Below are positions 8,372-17,579 of a stretch of 64,000 nucleotides of DNA, one piece after another; within the stretch, counting starts at the first letter, position 1, and every line of letters starts with the position of its first letter. The notes under the pieces are model-generated. The model saw only the letters and a program-made list of their open reading frames with translations, did not search any database and was not told the origin of the DNA. Where the stretch lies: positions 1,039,001 through 1,103,000 of the forward strand of contig NZ_AP022829.1 of assembly GCF_011405655.1 (NCBI RefSeq), in the 5' to 3' direction. The position numbers and the translations under genes are program-made. This stretch comes from Adlercreutzia hattorii (lineage in GTDB: Bacteria; Actinomycetota; Coriobacteriia; Coriobacteriales; Eggerthellaceae).

Positions 8372-9967
8372 TTACTCGGAAACATGGACGAACAGAGGCA
8401 CGGAGAAGGGCATCTCGTTGCCAAGGTCGTCCGTGGCTGCCATCTTGACCAAGTAGGTACCGGCCTTTGCGGGCGTCCAGTCCATGGAGAAGTTGACCCA
8501 TTGGTAGGGATCGAAATCGGGCACTTCCTTGTCCACGTCGTACTCGACCCAGGAGGTTCCCATGTCGAAGCTGAACTTGATCGTATCCAGGTTGCCCCAC
8601 ATGCGGTTCCAGCTGTACATGGCACCCGTGAGATTCACCGGCTCGCCAACTTTGGCCTCGACGCCGTGCTCCTGGAACCACATGCCGTTGATGGCGTAGT
8701 TGGGGGTGGGCTCGTCCGATGCGCCCATGAGTGCGGCCGTGAACGGCTCGTCATCGTGCATGAAGTCGATTTGCTCGACGTGCTTGACCTGCCATGCGCC
8801 GATATTGCCAAGGGAGATGAGTACCATGGGGGCGCCGTCGTCTTTGGAGAGCTCCTCGCCGTAGTACTTGAGGGCGATGTAAGCATCTTTGGAATAGGTG
8901 CTGGCCTCTACGGGCATTGCGAAGGACTTCCAGCCGTCGGAGGCGGTGGCCACAACGGCGTTGCTGTCGTCGAGAAGGCCGCCGCACTGTTCGATGAGGT
9001 ATTCCATGGAAACACCCGACATGGGGATGTTCGACACGAGCGAGCCGCCGCGTCCGTTGGTGCCGCAGGCCAAGGCCATGGAGAACTCGGTCTGGGGCAT
9101 GGCGAGCAGCTCTTCTTTCGTCCACGTCTTCGGATTCTTCACGCCGGTGATCGTCAAGGTATTGTCCTCGCTGCACACTTCGTTGAAGTCGAAGGGCTCG
9201 CCGTTCTTCTCGGTCACTTCCTCGCCCCAGTTGTTCACGATGAAGACATCCTCATGATCGGTGACGTCTTGGGCGAAGCTGACGGATATGGTGGGGTTCT
9301 GCTCGGTGTCCATGCGATTGTTGAATCCTATGGCATCGCTGGAATCCTTGCCACGAACGCTCAGCCAGTAGCGGGTGGTCTCGTCGTTGGCGATGTTGGG
9401 GTAGCCGCCCAGCGCCGGGCTGTCGTAGAAGTCGTCCCAGAGCATGAACTGGTAGTCGCCTTGGGAGCCGGCGGAATCCATGGCGTGGCAGCTCCAGCAG
9501 TTGCCGTTGGCCTCGACAAACTGCTCGCTGCCGTAATGGGCGGCATGCAGCAAGTCGCCGAGGTAGGGCCCGGTGAGCGTCGTGTGACCGCGATGGCATG
9601 GCTCGCAGTCCTGGTAGGTGAGCGCCTTGTCGTAGCCCACGTGGGTCAGGATGTGGTTGTAGCCCTCCTTCGTGTTCATGATGTCCCGCAGATCCTCGTG
9701 GCACGAGTTGCATCCGCGGTTGCCGGCGTTCAGAAGCTCGGTAGTCTGATAGGTGTCGTTGAAGAGCCCCGAGCTCTTCTCGGTAAAGTCGGGGTACAAT
9801 CCGACTACTGCCTCCTCGCTCGCCGCTGCTTCTTCGGCGCCTCCTGTGCTGCTGAGCTCGGCATGGGGCGCGCAGCCCCAAAGGGCCAGGGCGAGGCCGA
9901 TGACGGCCGCCATGACGCCGAGGGCTGCGAGCAGGTGCCTGCGTCGCTGGTTTGCTGTCGTGTCCAT
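8372..9967 (-). CDS. Triheme cytochrome c fused to SUOX-family molybdopterin domain, lipoprotein (copy 2)
   Basis: 531 residues from ATG 9967 (MDTTANQRRRHLLAALGVMA) behind AAGGAGAAGAGG; the frame is open further upstream, without support. A twin-arginine-like RRR stretch and lipobox LWGC are followed by heme motifs CNSCH, CEPCH and CWSCH, then the molybdopterin domain with LACGTNGRGG and the Ig-like dimerisation domain. Compared with copy 1 the Mo-cysteine loop reads CGTN instead of CATN, and the segment between hemes and Mo domain is the most divergent, which would fit different substrates. It is divergent from LuxR regulator 2. Role as in copy 1: a surface electron-transfer enzyme of unknown substrate. 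Confidence 0.88.
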   Translation of the reverse strand: MDTTANQRRRHLLAALGVMAAVIGLALALWGCAPHAELSSTGGAEEAAASEEAVVGLYPDFTEKSSGLFNDTYQTTELLNAGNRGCNSCHEDLRDIMNTKEGYNHILTHVGYDKALTYQDCEPCHRGHTTLTGPYLGDLLHAAHYGSEQFVEANGNCWSCHAMDSAGSQGDYQFMLWDDFYDSPALGGYPNIANDETTRYWLSVRGKDSSDAIGFNNRMDTEQNPTISVSFAQDVTDHEDVFIVNNWGEEVTEKNGEPFDFNEVCSEDNTLTITGVKNPKTWTKEELLAMPQTEFSMALACGTNGRGGSLVSNIPMSGVSMEYLIEQCGGLLDDSNAVVATASDGWKSFAMPVEASTYSKDAYIALKYYGEELSKDDGAPMVLISLGNIGAWQVKHVEQIDFMHDDEPFTAALMGASDEPTPNYAINGMWFQEHGVEAKVGEPVNLTGAMYSWNRMWGNLDTIKFSFDMGTSWVEYDVDKEVPDFDPYQWVNFSMDWTPAKAGTYLVKMAATDDLGNEMPFSVPLFVHVSE

Positions 9968-10095
9968 CCTCTTCTCCTTCCTTGTTAGGAACCAACTCTG
10001 TCCGCCTTCGCCTGGCTGCTTGGTGGCGCAGCTGCGGGAGGCGGTGCTTAAAAGTCTAGGGAGAGGGCGCCCTCGCCGTGATCGCCAAAGAATGC

Positions 10096-10130
10096 GGAGA
10101 TGGCAAAATCTCCTCCTCAATTTTTGAGGA
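10096..10130. promoter_or_regulatory. Palindromes upstream of LuxR regulator 2
   Basis: TCCTCAA-TTT-TTGAGGA (10114-10130) is an exact 7-3-7 palindrome, the same geometry as the pair at 5187-5235 but with a different sequence. A second dyad, GGAGAT (10096-10101) with ATCTCC (10108-10113), lies next to it. It sits in the 280-bp divergent region between the second triheme-Mo gene and its LuxR regulator, so a regulator-specific operator is the simplest reading. Confidence 0.55.
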
Positions 10131-10247
10131 TATCGAGAAAAGCCTGATGAGAGCCTATGCCTGAGCCGTATTTTCGCTGGGGTTGTGTGGTAGTCTCCTC
10201 TTGTGCGATAGGGCTCGAATGCGCTGGTGACGAGGAGGGCGAGGGTT

Positions 10248-11780
10248 GTGGAAGCTTTGTTGGGAAAGGCGGAAGAGCGCAAGAGCGGGAAATCGTCAGC
10301 GTCGCGCCCCAAGGGCTATTGGGCCGCCTTCGGCGCTTGTGTCCTGCTCGTCTCGTCGGCCCAGCTGCTGCACGAGTCGGCGAGCTGGTCTCTGGACTAC
10401 GGCACGGTGCTCGGGACGTTCATCAATCTGCGCGCCCAGTCATGCAACGCCCACGCCGTCGGACTCATCTTGGGCTACGCTTTGGCTCAGATGCGCCCCG
10501 ACCGACTGAGGGCTATCGCTCTGAACGACCGCTTCTGGGTGTTTTTCTTCGCGCTGCAGACGGCCAATGTCATGGCGTTCTATTGGTCGGTGGGGACCTC
10601 CAATGTGATGACTATGATAATTGTGCAGGTGGCGGGGGCTGCTTCGGGTGCCTTCTTCTTCGCGCTGAGCTGTCAGGCGACTGCCGGAGTGGGCGCGCGA
10701 GTGTTCCTCGCGACCGTCGTAGCGCTTGTGGCTCTTACTACGCTCACGGTCCAAGGACTGTTCAGCATCTTGGAGGCCGGTGCCCCGGCTTTGGTTTCCG
10801 AAATACTCCATATGGCGCTTGTTGCCGGATCTGCCGCCTGTTTTGTTCGGGCTATGGGGGCGGGTGCCTGCTTGCGAGTGCAATTCGAACGCGAGCCCTA
10901 TGCTCCGATGGGAGCGCCGCGACGCAGGGGGGAATCGCAGGGTCGTCATCGTGGAGCGCCCTCTTTCGCCCTGTTCCTCATCATAGGCGCCTACGGGGCA
11001 GTGTTCGGATTCCTCCACGTGGTACCTCTAGCTCTGTCCCTAGATGTCTCGAGCCGTGTCACGGCGTTCCTCTTCGGTGCGGTAGCGGCCCTCGGGCTGT
11101 TCTCGGCGACGCTTCGGCAAAGTGACGGCACTGATGTGGTGCGTCTCTGGAACCGTTTCTATCAATACGTTTTCCCCATCGTCACGGTGGCGGCTCTCCT
11201 CGGTCCTCTTACCATGGACACGGAGTTTCTTCCGCTTCTCATTTTGCAGGCGTGCGCCCTGTACTATTTCGATGTTCTGCTCGCCGTTGCGAGCTATACC
11301 ATTGCTCGTGTCATCAAAGCCTCTCCGACGCAAGTGTTCGCCCGCGCGTTTCTCGTCAAGTCAGCGGGATTCTTTCTGGGGTGCTTAGTGGGATTCGGTG
11401 TGCATGAGAGCGTCGTTCTCGACGAGACCGCTTTCAGCGTCATCGGTGCTGCCATCTTCGTGATACTGTCCCTGGTCACTTTCCACACCAATTCGGAGAA
11501 GTTTGCCAAAACGGTTTGGGGCCTTCTTCCTCACGAGGACGCCCATGGAAAGTTGGCGAGCCGGCGGGCGGAGTGCTGCCGCCGTCTGGCCCGATCTTCT
11601 GGCTTGACCGACCGTGAGGCGGAGATACTCGAGTACCTAGTCGCAGGAAAGAGGCCGAAGGAAATCAGTGAAATGTTGGTGGTGTCCATCACCACGGTGC
11701 GGTCTCATGTGCGAGCTATTTACGCGAAGACCGGGGTTCACTCCCATGGCGAGTTGATGCACCTTCTGGACGAAAAGTAG
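10248..11780 (+). CDS. Multi-TM membrane protein with C-terminal LuxR HTH (regulator 2)
   Basis: 510 residues from GTG 10248, nine bases after AGGAGG at 10233-10238; the in-frame GTG 10227 lies before that site. It is paralogous to the protein at 5394-6989 along its whole length, sharing KGYW near the start, WNRFY.Y.FP in the middle and AKTVWGLLPHED before the HTH. The HTH reads LTDREAEILEYLVAGKRPKE, then TTVRSHVRAIYAKTGVHS. It is divergent from the second triheme-Mo gene. Likely a membrane sensor-regulator for that module. Confidence 0.85.
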   Translation: MEALLGKAEERKSGKSSASRPKGYWAAFGACVLLVSSAQLLHESASWSLDYGTVLGTFINLRAQSCNAHAVGLILGYALAQMRPDRLRAIALNDRFWVFFFALQTANVMAFYWSVGTSNVMTMIIVQVAGAASGAFFFALSCQATAGVGARVFLATVVALVALTTLTVQGLFSILEAGAPALVSEILHMALVAGSAACFVRAMGAGACLRVQFEREPYAPMGAPRRRGESQGRHRGAPSFALFLIIGAYGAVFGFLHVVPLALSLDVSSRVTAFLFGAVAALGLFSATLRQSDGTDVVRLWNRFYQYVFPIVTVAALLGPLTMDTEFLPLLILQACALYYFDVLLAVASYTIARVIKASPTQVFARAFLVKSAGFFLGCLVGFGVHESVVLDETAFSVIGAAIFVILSLVTFHTNSEKFAKTVWGLLPHEDAHGKLASRRAECCRRLARSSGLTDREAEILEYLVAGKRPKEISEMLVVSITTVRSHVRAIYAKTGVHSHGELMHLLDEK

Positions 11781-11882
11781 GTGTGGAGGGTATTTGCGGG
11801 GGTGCCCTCTTGGTTCCTTATCGTGTATCTTAAGGATCGAGAGAAAAGCGCCCGGGCGGGGCGCCGGGTGTTGGGAGGAACC

Positions 11883-12584
11883 ATGGCCTTCGTGGAATTC
11901 GCCGACGTGAGCAAGATCTACCAGATGGGCGAGGTGGAAGTGGCCGCCGTGCGCGACATGAGCTTCACTATCGAGCGGGGCGAGTTCGTGGTCATCGTGG
12001 GGCCCTCCGGCGCCGGCAAGACGACGCTTTTGAACATGCTCGGCGGCATGGACTCGGCCACCTCCGGCACCATCACGCTGGACGGCGCGCGCGTCAGCTC
12101 CTTCAACCGCAAGCAGCTCACCCAGTACCGCCGCCACGATATCGGCTTCGTCTTCCAGTTCTACAACTTGGTGCAGAATCTGACGGCCCGCGAGAACGTG
12201 GAGCTGGCAAGCCAGATCTGCCGCGACCCCCTTGATGCCGACGAGGTGCTGGCAGCGGTGGGCCTGGCCGACCGGGTGCGCAACTTCCCCGGGCAGCTGT
12301 CCGGCGGCGAGCAGCAGCGCGTCGCCATCGCCCGCGCCTTGGCGAAGAACCCCAAGCTCCTTTTGTGCGACGAGCCCACCGGTGCTCTGGACTACGAGAC
12401 GGGCAAGGCCATCCTGAAGCTTCTGCAGGACACCTGCCGCGACACGGGGCGCACGGTCGTGGTCGTCACCCACAACAGCGCGTTCACCGCCATCGCCGAC
12501 CGTGTCATCCACGTGCGCGAGGGCTCCGTGGCCGCCGTGGAGCTGAACGAGGCGCCCCTTTCCGCTGACGTGCTGGAGTGGTAG
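11883..12584 (+). CDS. ABC transporter ATP-binding protein, MacB/LolD type
   Basis: 233 residues from ATG 11883, behind GGGAGGAA; the frame extends upstream to 11781 without support. Walker [13 protein letters not shown], signature [15 protein letters not shown], Walker [13 protein letters not shown] and the H-loop VVVTHN are all intact. Subfamily features ([14 protein letters not shown]) match ATPases that pair with FtsX-type permeases in lipoprotein release, peptide or antimicrobial export. The permease follows after one base, so the two are a single operon. No link to the preceding LuxR gene other than proximity. Confidence 0.95.
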   Translation: MAFVEFADVSKIYQMGEVEVAAVRDMSFTIERGEFVVIVGPSGAGKTTLLNMLGGMDSATSGTITLDGARVSSFNRKQLTQYRRHDIGFVFQFYNLVQNLTARENVELASQICRDPLDADEVLAAVGLADRVRNFPGQLSGGEQQRVAIARALAKNPKLLLCDEPTGALDYETGKAILKLLQDTCRDTGRTVVVVTHNSAFTAIADRVIHVREGSVAAVELNEAPLSADVLEW

Positions 12585-12585
12585 C

Positions 12586-15500
12586 GTGAAGGCGTTCAAC
12601 AAAGATATTGTCCGCTCCATCCGCCACTCGCTCGGGCGCTTTGTCGCCATTGCCGCCATCGTGGCGCTGGGCTGCGGCTTCTACGCCGGGCTGCGCATGA
12701 CGGCGCCGGATATGAAGCTGGCGGCCGACGCCTACTACGACAGCACCGATCTCATGGACATCCGCGTCGTCTCTACCTTGGGTCTCACGGATGAGGACAT
12801 CGAGGCCCTGCGCGATGTGCCTGGCGTCTCGGGCGTGGAGGCGGCCTATTCCGCCGATGTGCTGGCCACCCTGAACGACGAGCAGTACGTGATGCGCGTG
12901 CACTCGCTGTCGCCTTCGGCGGCGACGGCGGTGAAGACGGACGCGGGCGCCATCTCCTCCGATGACGCGAATTATCTCAACCGGCTCGATCTGGTGGAAG
13001 GCCGTTGGCCCACCTCGGCCAACGAGTGCGTCATCTTCAACGACCGCGTTATGAGCGGCCCCTCCTCGTTGGGGGACACGGTGACGGTTGATCCGTCGGT
13101 GGGCAACGTGCAGGACACGCTGGCGGAAACCGAGTTCACCGTGGTGGGACGCGTGCACTCGCCGCTCTACGTCAGCTCGACGTCCATGGGCACCTCCACC
13201 ATCGGCTCGGGCACCATCGAGCAGTTCATGTACGTGCTGCCGGAGGCCTTCGATGCGGACATGCCCTACGTGGAGGCCTACGTCTCCGTGGAAGGGGCGG
13301 CAGAGCTTCCCGCCGACAGCGATGCCTACGACGATCGCGTGGCCGGCGTTGTGGCCGCCATCGAGGGCATCGCGCCGGCTCGGGAGCAGGCCCGGGTGGA
13401 TGACCTGAAGGCCGAGGCCCAGGCCGATTTGGATGAGGCGCGAGCGGAATACGAAAAAGAGGAGGCCCGCGCGAAGACCGAGCTCGCCGATGCCCGCGCC
13501 GAGTTGGATGCGGCCAAGGAGGAGCTGGACGAGGGCCAGCGCAAGCTGGATGCAGCCGCTTCCACGCTTTCTGCGAGCGAGAAGAAGATCAAGGACGGCG
13601 AGAAGGAGTACGCCCAGGGCACGGCATCGCTTTCCAAGCGCAAGGCCGACGCCGAGGCGCAGTTCGCCGAGGCCGAGCAGCAGATCGCCGCCAATGAGGC
13701 GAACCTCGCCGAGGCCAATGCGGCATTGCCGACGCTGCAGGACGCCCTGGCCCAGGCCGAGGCCGCCTTGCAGGTGCCGAACCTTCCCGCCGAGCAGCGC
13801 GCGGAGCTTGAGGCGACCCGCGCCGACCTGGAGCAGAAGATCGCCGACATTGCGGCTGCGGCGACGGCCTTGGAGGAGGCGAAGACGCAGCTGGCGCAAG
13901 AGCGCGCCTCCGCCGACGCGCAGATCGCCGCGGCTCAGGCTCAGCTCGATCAGGCCAAGACGAGCGTCGAGGAGGGCAAAAAGCAGCTGGAGGAGGGCAA
14001 GGCGGAATACGAACAGGCCAAAGCCGACTTGGAGGCGGGTCGGGCCGAGTACGAGCAGGGCGTGGCCGACTACGACGCCGCTGCGGCCGAGGCTAACGAG
14101 GAGCTGGACAAAGCGGAGCAGGAACTCGCCGACGCCCAGAAGGAGATCGACGACATCGAGCCGCCGGATTGGCTCGTCATGGACCGCACGAAGAACTTCG
14201 GCGTGGTGAGCTTCGCCTCCGACGCCGACCGCATCGACGCCATCGCGTCGTTCTTCCCCTTCATCTTCTTCCTTGTGGCGGCGCTCGTGGCTCTTACCAC
14301 CATGACCCGCATGGTGGAGGAGGAGCGCATGCTCATCGGTACCTTCAAAGCGCTCGGCTACTCGCGGGCGCGCATCACGTCGAAGTACCTCATCTACGCC
14401 GCCTTGGCCGCAGGGCTCGGCAGCGTCATCGGCATCGCGGTGCTCTCCCAGGTGCTGCCCTGGGTCATCATGGAGGCCTACTCCATCGTCTACTACGTGC
14501 CCCGCGCCGCCATGCCCATCGACTGGCCCATCGCGCTCGCCGCGGCCGGACTCGGCATCGGCATAACGCTATTGGCCACTTGGGCTGCCGCCGCGGCCAC
14601 CCTGCGCGAGACCCCGGCCGCCCTCATGCAGCCGCCGGCGCCCAAGGCCGGCAAGCGCATTCTGCTGGAGCGCGTCGGGCCCCTGTGGCGCCGTCTCTCG
14701 TTCTCGTGGAAGGTGACGTTCCGCAACATCTTCCGCTACAAGCGCCGTCTCGTCATGACGTGCGTGGGCATTGCCGGCTGCACAGCGCTTCTGCTGACGG
14801 GCCTGGGGCTGCAGAATTCCATCAACGACATCATCGACGTGCAGTACGGCGAGCTGGTGGACTACAACGTCGTCATCTCCGAGAAGGACGATGCTGCAGA
14901 TGACGAGCGCGAGGCTGCCGCCGCCCTTCTGGGCGACGCCGAGAAGCTGCCCGTGGCCGTCCGCGCCACCGAGACCTCCATGATCGCCCAGGGCGCCGAC
15001 GGCACCGAGGCCATGACCACCATCGTGGCGCCGTCCGACCCCGAGGCGTTCAAGGAGCTGTGGCACTTCCGCACCCGCGAGGGCCACGATGAGGTGGGGC
15101 TGACCGATGCCGGCGCCATCGTCACCGAGAAGCTGGCGACCAAGCTGGGACTTTCGGTGGGCGACGCCATCGTGTTCGCCGAGCAGGACGATTTGGGCAA
15201 CGCCACGGCGACGACCTATTCCGTGCCCGTGATGGGCATCATCGAGAACTATATCGGTGATTATGCCTTCATGACGCCGGAGACCTACGCGCGCACCTTC
15301 GGGGAAGAGCCGGACAACCTCACGGTGTACGCCCGGGCCACCACCGACGAGGGGGAGCGCTCTGCGCTCTCCGAGGCCCTGCGCGCTACGAGGGCGGTGG
15401 ACACCGTGGCCTTCAACGACGAGGTCATCGACTCTTACAAGCAGATGCTGCGCTCGGTGAACATGGTCGTGGTGGTGCTTGTGGTGGCGGCGGCCGCGCT

Positions 15501-15858
15501 CGCGTTCATCGTGCTGTACAACCTGACGAACATCAACATCACCGAGCGGGCCCGGGAAATCGCCACGTTGAAGGTACTCGGCTTCACGCCCCGCGAGGTG
15601 AACGCCTACATCTTCCGCGAGATCGTGCTTCTGGCTATGCTGGGCGCGCTTGTGGGCCTGGGCCTCGGCGTGGTGCTGGAGGGCTTCGTCGTGGTGACGG
15701 CGGAGGTGGATCAGGTCATGTTCGGGCGCACCATTCACTGGGATAGCTTCGTCATCGCCTTCGTTCTCACCATGGTGTTCACCGCCGTCGTCATGCTCGT
15801 CATGCGCCCCAAGCTCGCCCATATCGACATGGTGGAGAGTCTGAAGTCCAACGAGTAG
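12586..15858 (+). CDS. FtsX-type ABC transporter permease with long periplasmic coiled coil
   Basis: 1090 residues from GTG 12586, one base after the ATPase stop. An N-terminal membrane segment (RFVAIAAIVALGCGFYAGL) is followed by an extracytoplasmic region with a very Ala/Glu-rich coiled coil (about residues 270-525, repeated EA, EE and QL heptads). Two FtsX cores follow, each with membrane helices (FFPFIFFLVAALVALTTMTR; MVVVVLVVAAAALAFIVLYN). This is the duplicated-FtsX layout of large single-chain permeases, so one polypeptide may serve as the whole permease dimer. The coiled coil would project from the membrane and could bridge to the cell wall. The substrate is unknown. Confidence 0.92.
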   Translation: MKAFNKDIVRSIRHSLGRFVAIAAIVALGCGFYAGLRMTAPDMKLAADAYYDSTDLMDIRVVSTLGLTDEDIEALRDVPGVSGVEAAYSADVLATLNDEQYVMRVHSLSPSAATAVKTDAGAISSDDANYLNRLDLVEGRWPTSANECVIFNDRVMSGPSSLGDTVTVDPSVGNVQDTLAETEFTVVGRVHSPLYVSSTSMGTSTIGSGTIEQFMYVLPEAFDADMPYVEAYVSVEGAAELPADSDAYDDRVAGVVAAIEGIAPAREQARVDDLKAEAQADLDEARAEYEKEEARAKTELADARAELDAAKEELDEGQRKLDAAASTLSASEKKIKDGEKEYAQGTASLSKRKADAEAQFAEAEQQIAANEANLAEANAALPTLQDALAQAEAALQVPNLPAEQRAELEATRADLEQKIADIAAAATALEEAKTQLAQERASADAQIAAAQAQLDQAKTSVEEGKKQLEEGKAEYEQAKADLEAGRAEYEQGVADYDAAAAEANEELDKAEQELADAQKEIDDIEPPDWLVMDRTKNFGVVSFASDADRIDAIASFFPFIFFLVAALVALTTMTRMVEEERMLIGTFKALGYSRARITSKYLIYAALAAGLGSVIGIAVLSQVLPWVIMEAYSIVYYVPRAAMPIDWPIALAAAGLGIGITLLATWAAAAATLRETPAALMQPPAPKAGKRILLERVGPLWRRLSFSWKVTFRNIFRYKRRLVMTCVGIAGCTALLLTGLGLQNSINDIIDVQYGELVDYNVVISEKDDAADDEREAAAALLGDAEKLPVAVRATETSMIAQGADGTEAMTTIVAPSDPEAFKELWHFRTREGHDEVGLTDAGAIVTEKLATKLGLSVGDAIVFAEQDDLGNATATTYSVPVMGIIENYIGDYAFMTPETYARTFGEEPDNLTVYARATTDEGERSALSEALRATRAVDTVAFNDEVIDSYKQMLRSVNMVVVVLVVAAAALAFIVLYNLTNINITERAREIATLKVLGFTPREVNAYIFREIVLLAMLGALVGLGLGVVLEGFVVVTAEVDQVMFGRTIHWDSFVIAFVLTMVFTAVVMLVMRPKLAHIDMVESLKSNE

Positions 15859-15867
15859 CTCTTTTGC

Positions 15868-15903
15868 CGCAAAAACCATGCATTTGTACGGTTTTTGTGC
15901 GTG
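15868..15903. repeat. Hairpin-forming sequence downstream of the permease
   Basis: CAAAAACC (15870-15877) is the complement of GGTTTTTG (15890-15897), followed on the plus strand by T-poor DNA. A related sequence in the same orientation (CCATGCA...GTACGGTTTTTGTGGC) lies at 17223-17250, on the other side of the IS3-like element. The near copy may act as terminator of the ABC operon; the pair may be a local repeat that predates the insertion. Confidence 0.45.
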
Positions 15904-15907
15904 AAAC

Positions 15908-17181
15908 GGGGGTGCGGACGTTTTTTCGTACCTCCTAGACGGCGTAGCCGAGCGACGCGCGGTACTCGTCGGGGCTCAGCCACCCCAGGGACCTCTTGAT
16001 CCTGCCCGAGCAATAGTAGCGCAGGTAGGCGTCGAGCCGGCGGCCGAACTCGGCCACGGGCACGCCCTCCCAGTCCCTGCAGTGGAAGAACTCGTTCTTC
16101 AGGCGCCCGAAGAACCCCTCGCAGGCGGCGTTGTCGGGGCTGCAGCCCTTGGCGGACATGGAGCGGACCAGGCCGGCCCCCTCGCACAGCGCGACCCAGC
16201 CGGGCCAGCGGTAGTGGCCGCCCCGGTCGCTGTGCACCACGGTGCGGGCGCCCGCGCGCCTGGCGGCGACCGCGTCCGCGAGCGAGCCGTTGGCCAGGGC
16301 CGCCGTGGGCGACGGCCCGATCCTCCACCCGGCCGGCCTGCCGTCGAAGCAGTCCACGACGGCGCTCAGGTACGCCTTGCCGGCCGGGATGCGGAACTCG
16401 GTGATGTCGGTGACCCACAGCTCGTCGGGGGCCGGCGCCGAGAAGTCGCGGGCCACGAGGTTGGGAGGGGCGGCCGACACCTCGCCGGCGTAGGAGCTCC
16501 AGCGCCTGCGGCGGCGGTTGTAGACGACCTCGAGGCCCTCCTCCCGCATCAGGCGGCGCACCACCTTCTCCGAGACCCGCTAACACCCTCGCGGCGCAGG
16601 CGCGCCCACACGGTGCGGTAGCCCCAGTTGCGCGAGCCCTCCTCGAACAGCTCCCGCACCCGCGCCCTGAGCGCGGCGTACTTGTCGGGGCGGCCCAGCC
16701 GCGCCCGCCGGTACTCATAGGAGCTCGAGATCCTCAAGAAAGCGGTGATCTCGCGGAGGGGCAGGCCTGTCGCCGCGCGCAATCTCTCGCCCAGCTCGCA
16801 CTTTCTCCTGTTCGACATCGAACCCGGGTGCGAGCCTGCCCCTTTTAGGTCGTCCAACACCGCCCTGAGCAGCTGGTTCTCGGTCATGGCGGCCTCGTAG
16901 GCCGCCCTCTCCGCCTCGTTCAACGGCTCCTCCTTCGCGTCCGGAGGGGCCATCCTAGCACGCCGGCGTGGAGGCCGGGCGGAGGGGGCGCGCCTCCCGT
17001 GCGGGAGCCGCCCCCGGGCCCAGTACCCCACCGTGCCGCGGCTGGCCCCGCAGAGCTCGGCGGCCTCCTGCTGCGACATGCCCTCCTCCAGGGCGAGGAG
17101 GGCGAGCTCGACCACATCCCTGTCGTACATGCGGACTCCTTCCCGGACCATTCCTCGGTCCAAGTTTTTGTCCGCACCCCC
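15908..17181 (-). mobile_element. IS3-family-like insertion sequence with 3-bp target duplication
   Basis: The ends GGGGGTGCGGAC (15908-15919) and GTCCGCACCCCC (17170-17181) are perfect 12-bp inverted repeats. They are flanked by AAC on both sides (15905-15907 and 17182-17184), consistent with a 3-bp target duplication. The 1274-bp length and the DDE integrase-type transposase fit the IS3 family. Its transposase carries a frameshift. Confidence 0.85.
15935..17130 (-). pseudogene. IS3-like transposase, frameshifted
   Basis: The frame starts at ATG 17130 (MYDRDVVELALLALEEGMSQ) with an HTH for end binding. It runs in one frame into the OrfB-like N-terminus (SYEYRRARLGRPDKYAALRA) and ends prematurely at 16549. 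The catalytic part continues in another frame from about 16580 to the stop at 15935, with DDE residues in WVTDITEF, VVHSDRGGHY and ACEGFFGRLKNE. A 2-nt excess (TA at 16581-16582) restores GVRVSEKVV if removed. The shift is not at the usual OrfA/OrfB slippery boundary, so a real mutation is more likely than programmed frameshifting. The element is probably not autonomous. Confidence 0.8.
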
Positions 17182-17294
17182 AACCGTACACGAACCCATA
17201 AAACGTGGCGTTTGCGCCAAGAAAGCCATGCAAAAGTACGGTTTTTGTGGCGGCGGGATAAGACTTGCAGAAAAGGTGTCATCCCGGAGTTGCC

Positions 17295-17324
17295 CCGTAG
17301 GGAAAGGGCCATGCCCTTTCCGCC
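17295..17324. repeat. Short palindromic repeat, CCGTAGGG family
   Basis: CCGTAGGG followed by AAAGGGC-CAT-GCCCTTT, a perfect stem. Relatives occur at 17544-17573, 19264-19338, 45971-45996 and 46029-46054. They share the CCGTAGGG edge while the palindromic core varies. Confidence 0.7.
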
Positions 17325-17341
17325 TTTTGTCGTGGAGTGAA

Positions 17342-17437
17342 ACAGTGCCCCGGAGGGGTGTCTCATCTTCGGGGGCCGTCCCTGCGCGAATGCGCCTAAT
17401 GGCTATCGGAAGATGAGACACCCCTCCGGGGCACTGT
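17342..17437. repeat. 29-bp perfect inverted repeat with 38-nt loop
   Basis: The left arm 17342-17370 (beginning ACAGTGCCCCGGAGGGG) is the exact reverse complement of 17409-17437. The arms contain GGGGTGTCTCA, which also occurs alone near 2837-2847. There is no T run, so it is not an ordinary terminator. It lies in the 17182-17915 intergenic stretch and may be a non-autonomous mobile repeat or a recombination relic. Confidence 0.8.
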
Positions 17438-17543
17438 CTCATGCGGGCAGAGCCTTTGCCCACGGGCCCCTGAGACTCCAAGCTCCCGTAGGGAGGGGGC
17501 TCTGTTCCTTCCGCTCAACCAGGAACGCCTCTCTTCCTCGGTC

Positions 17544-17573
17544 GGGCGGCAAGGGCATGGCCCTTGCCCTACG
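17544..17573. repeat. Short palindromic repeat, CCGTAGGG family (reverse orientation)
   Basis: GGCAAGGGC-AT-GGCCCTTGCC with the edge CCTACG, the reverse of the copy at 17295. It directly precedes the 39-bp repeats. Confidence 0.65.
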
Positions 17574-17579
17574 AGAGGG

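Noticed and set aside
16549-16590. Programmed frameshift in the IS3-like transposase
   Set aside because: The break is inside the OrfB-like region, not at the OrfA/OrfB boundary, and no A-rich slippery sequence is present.
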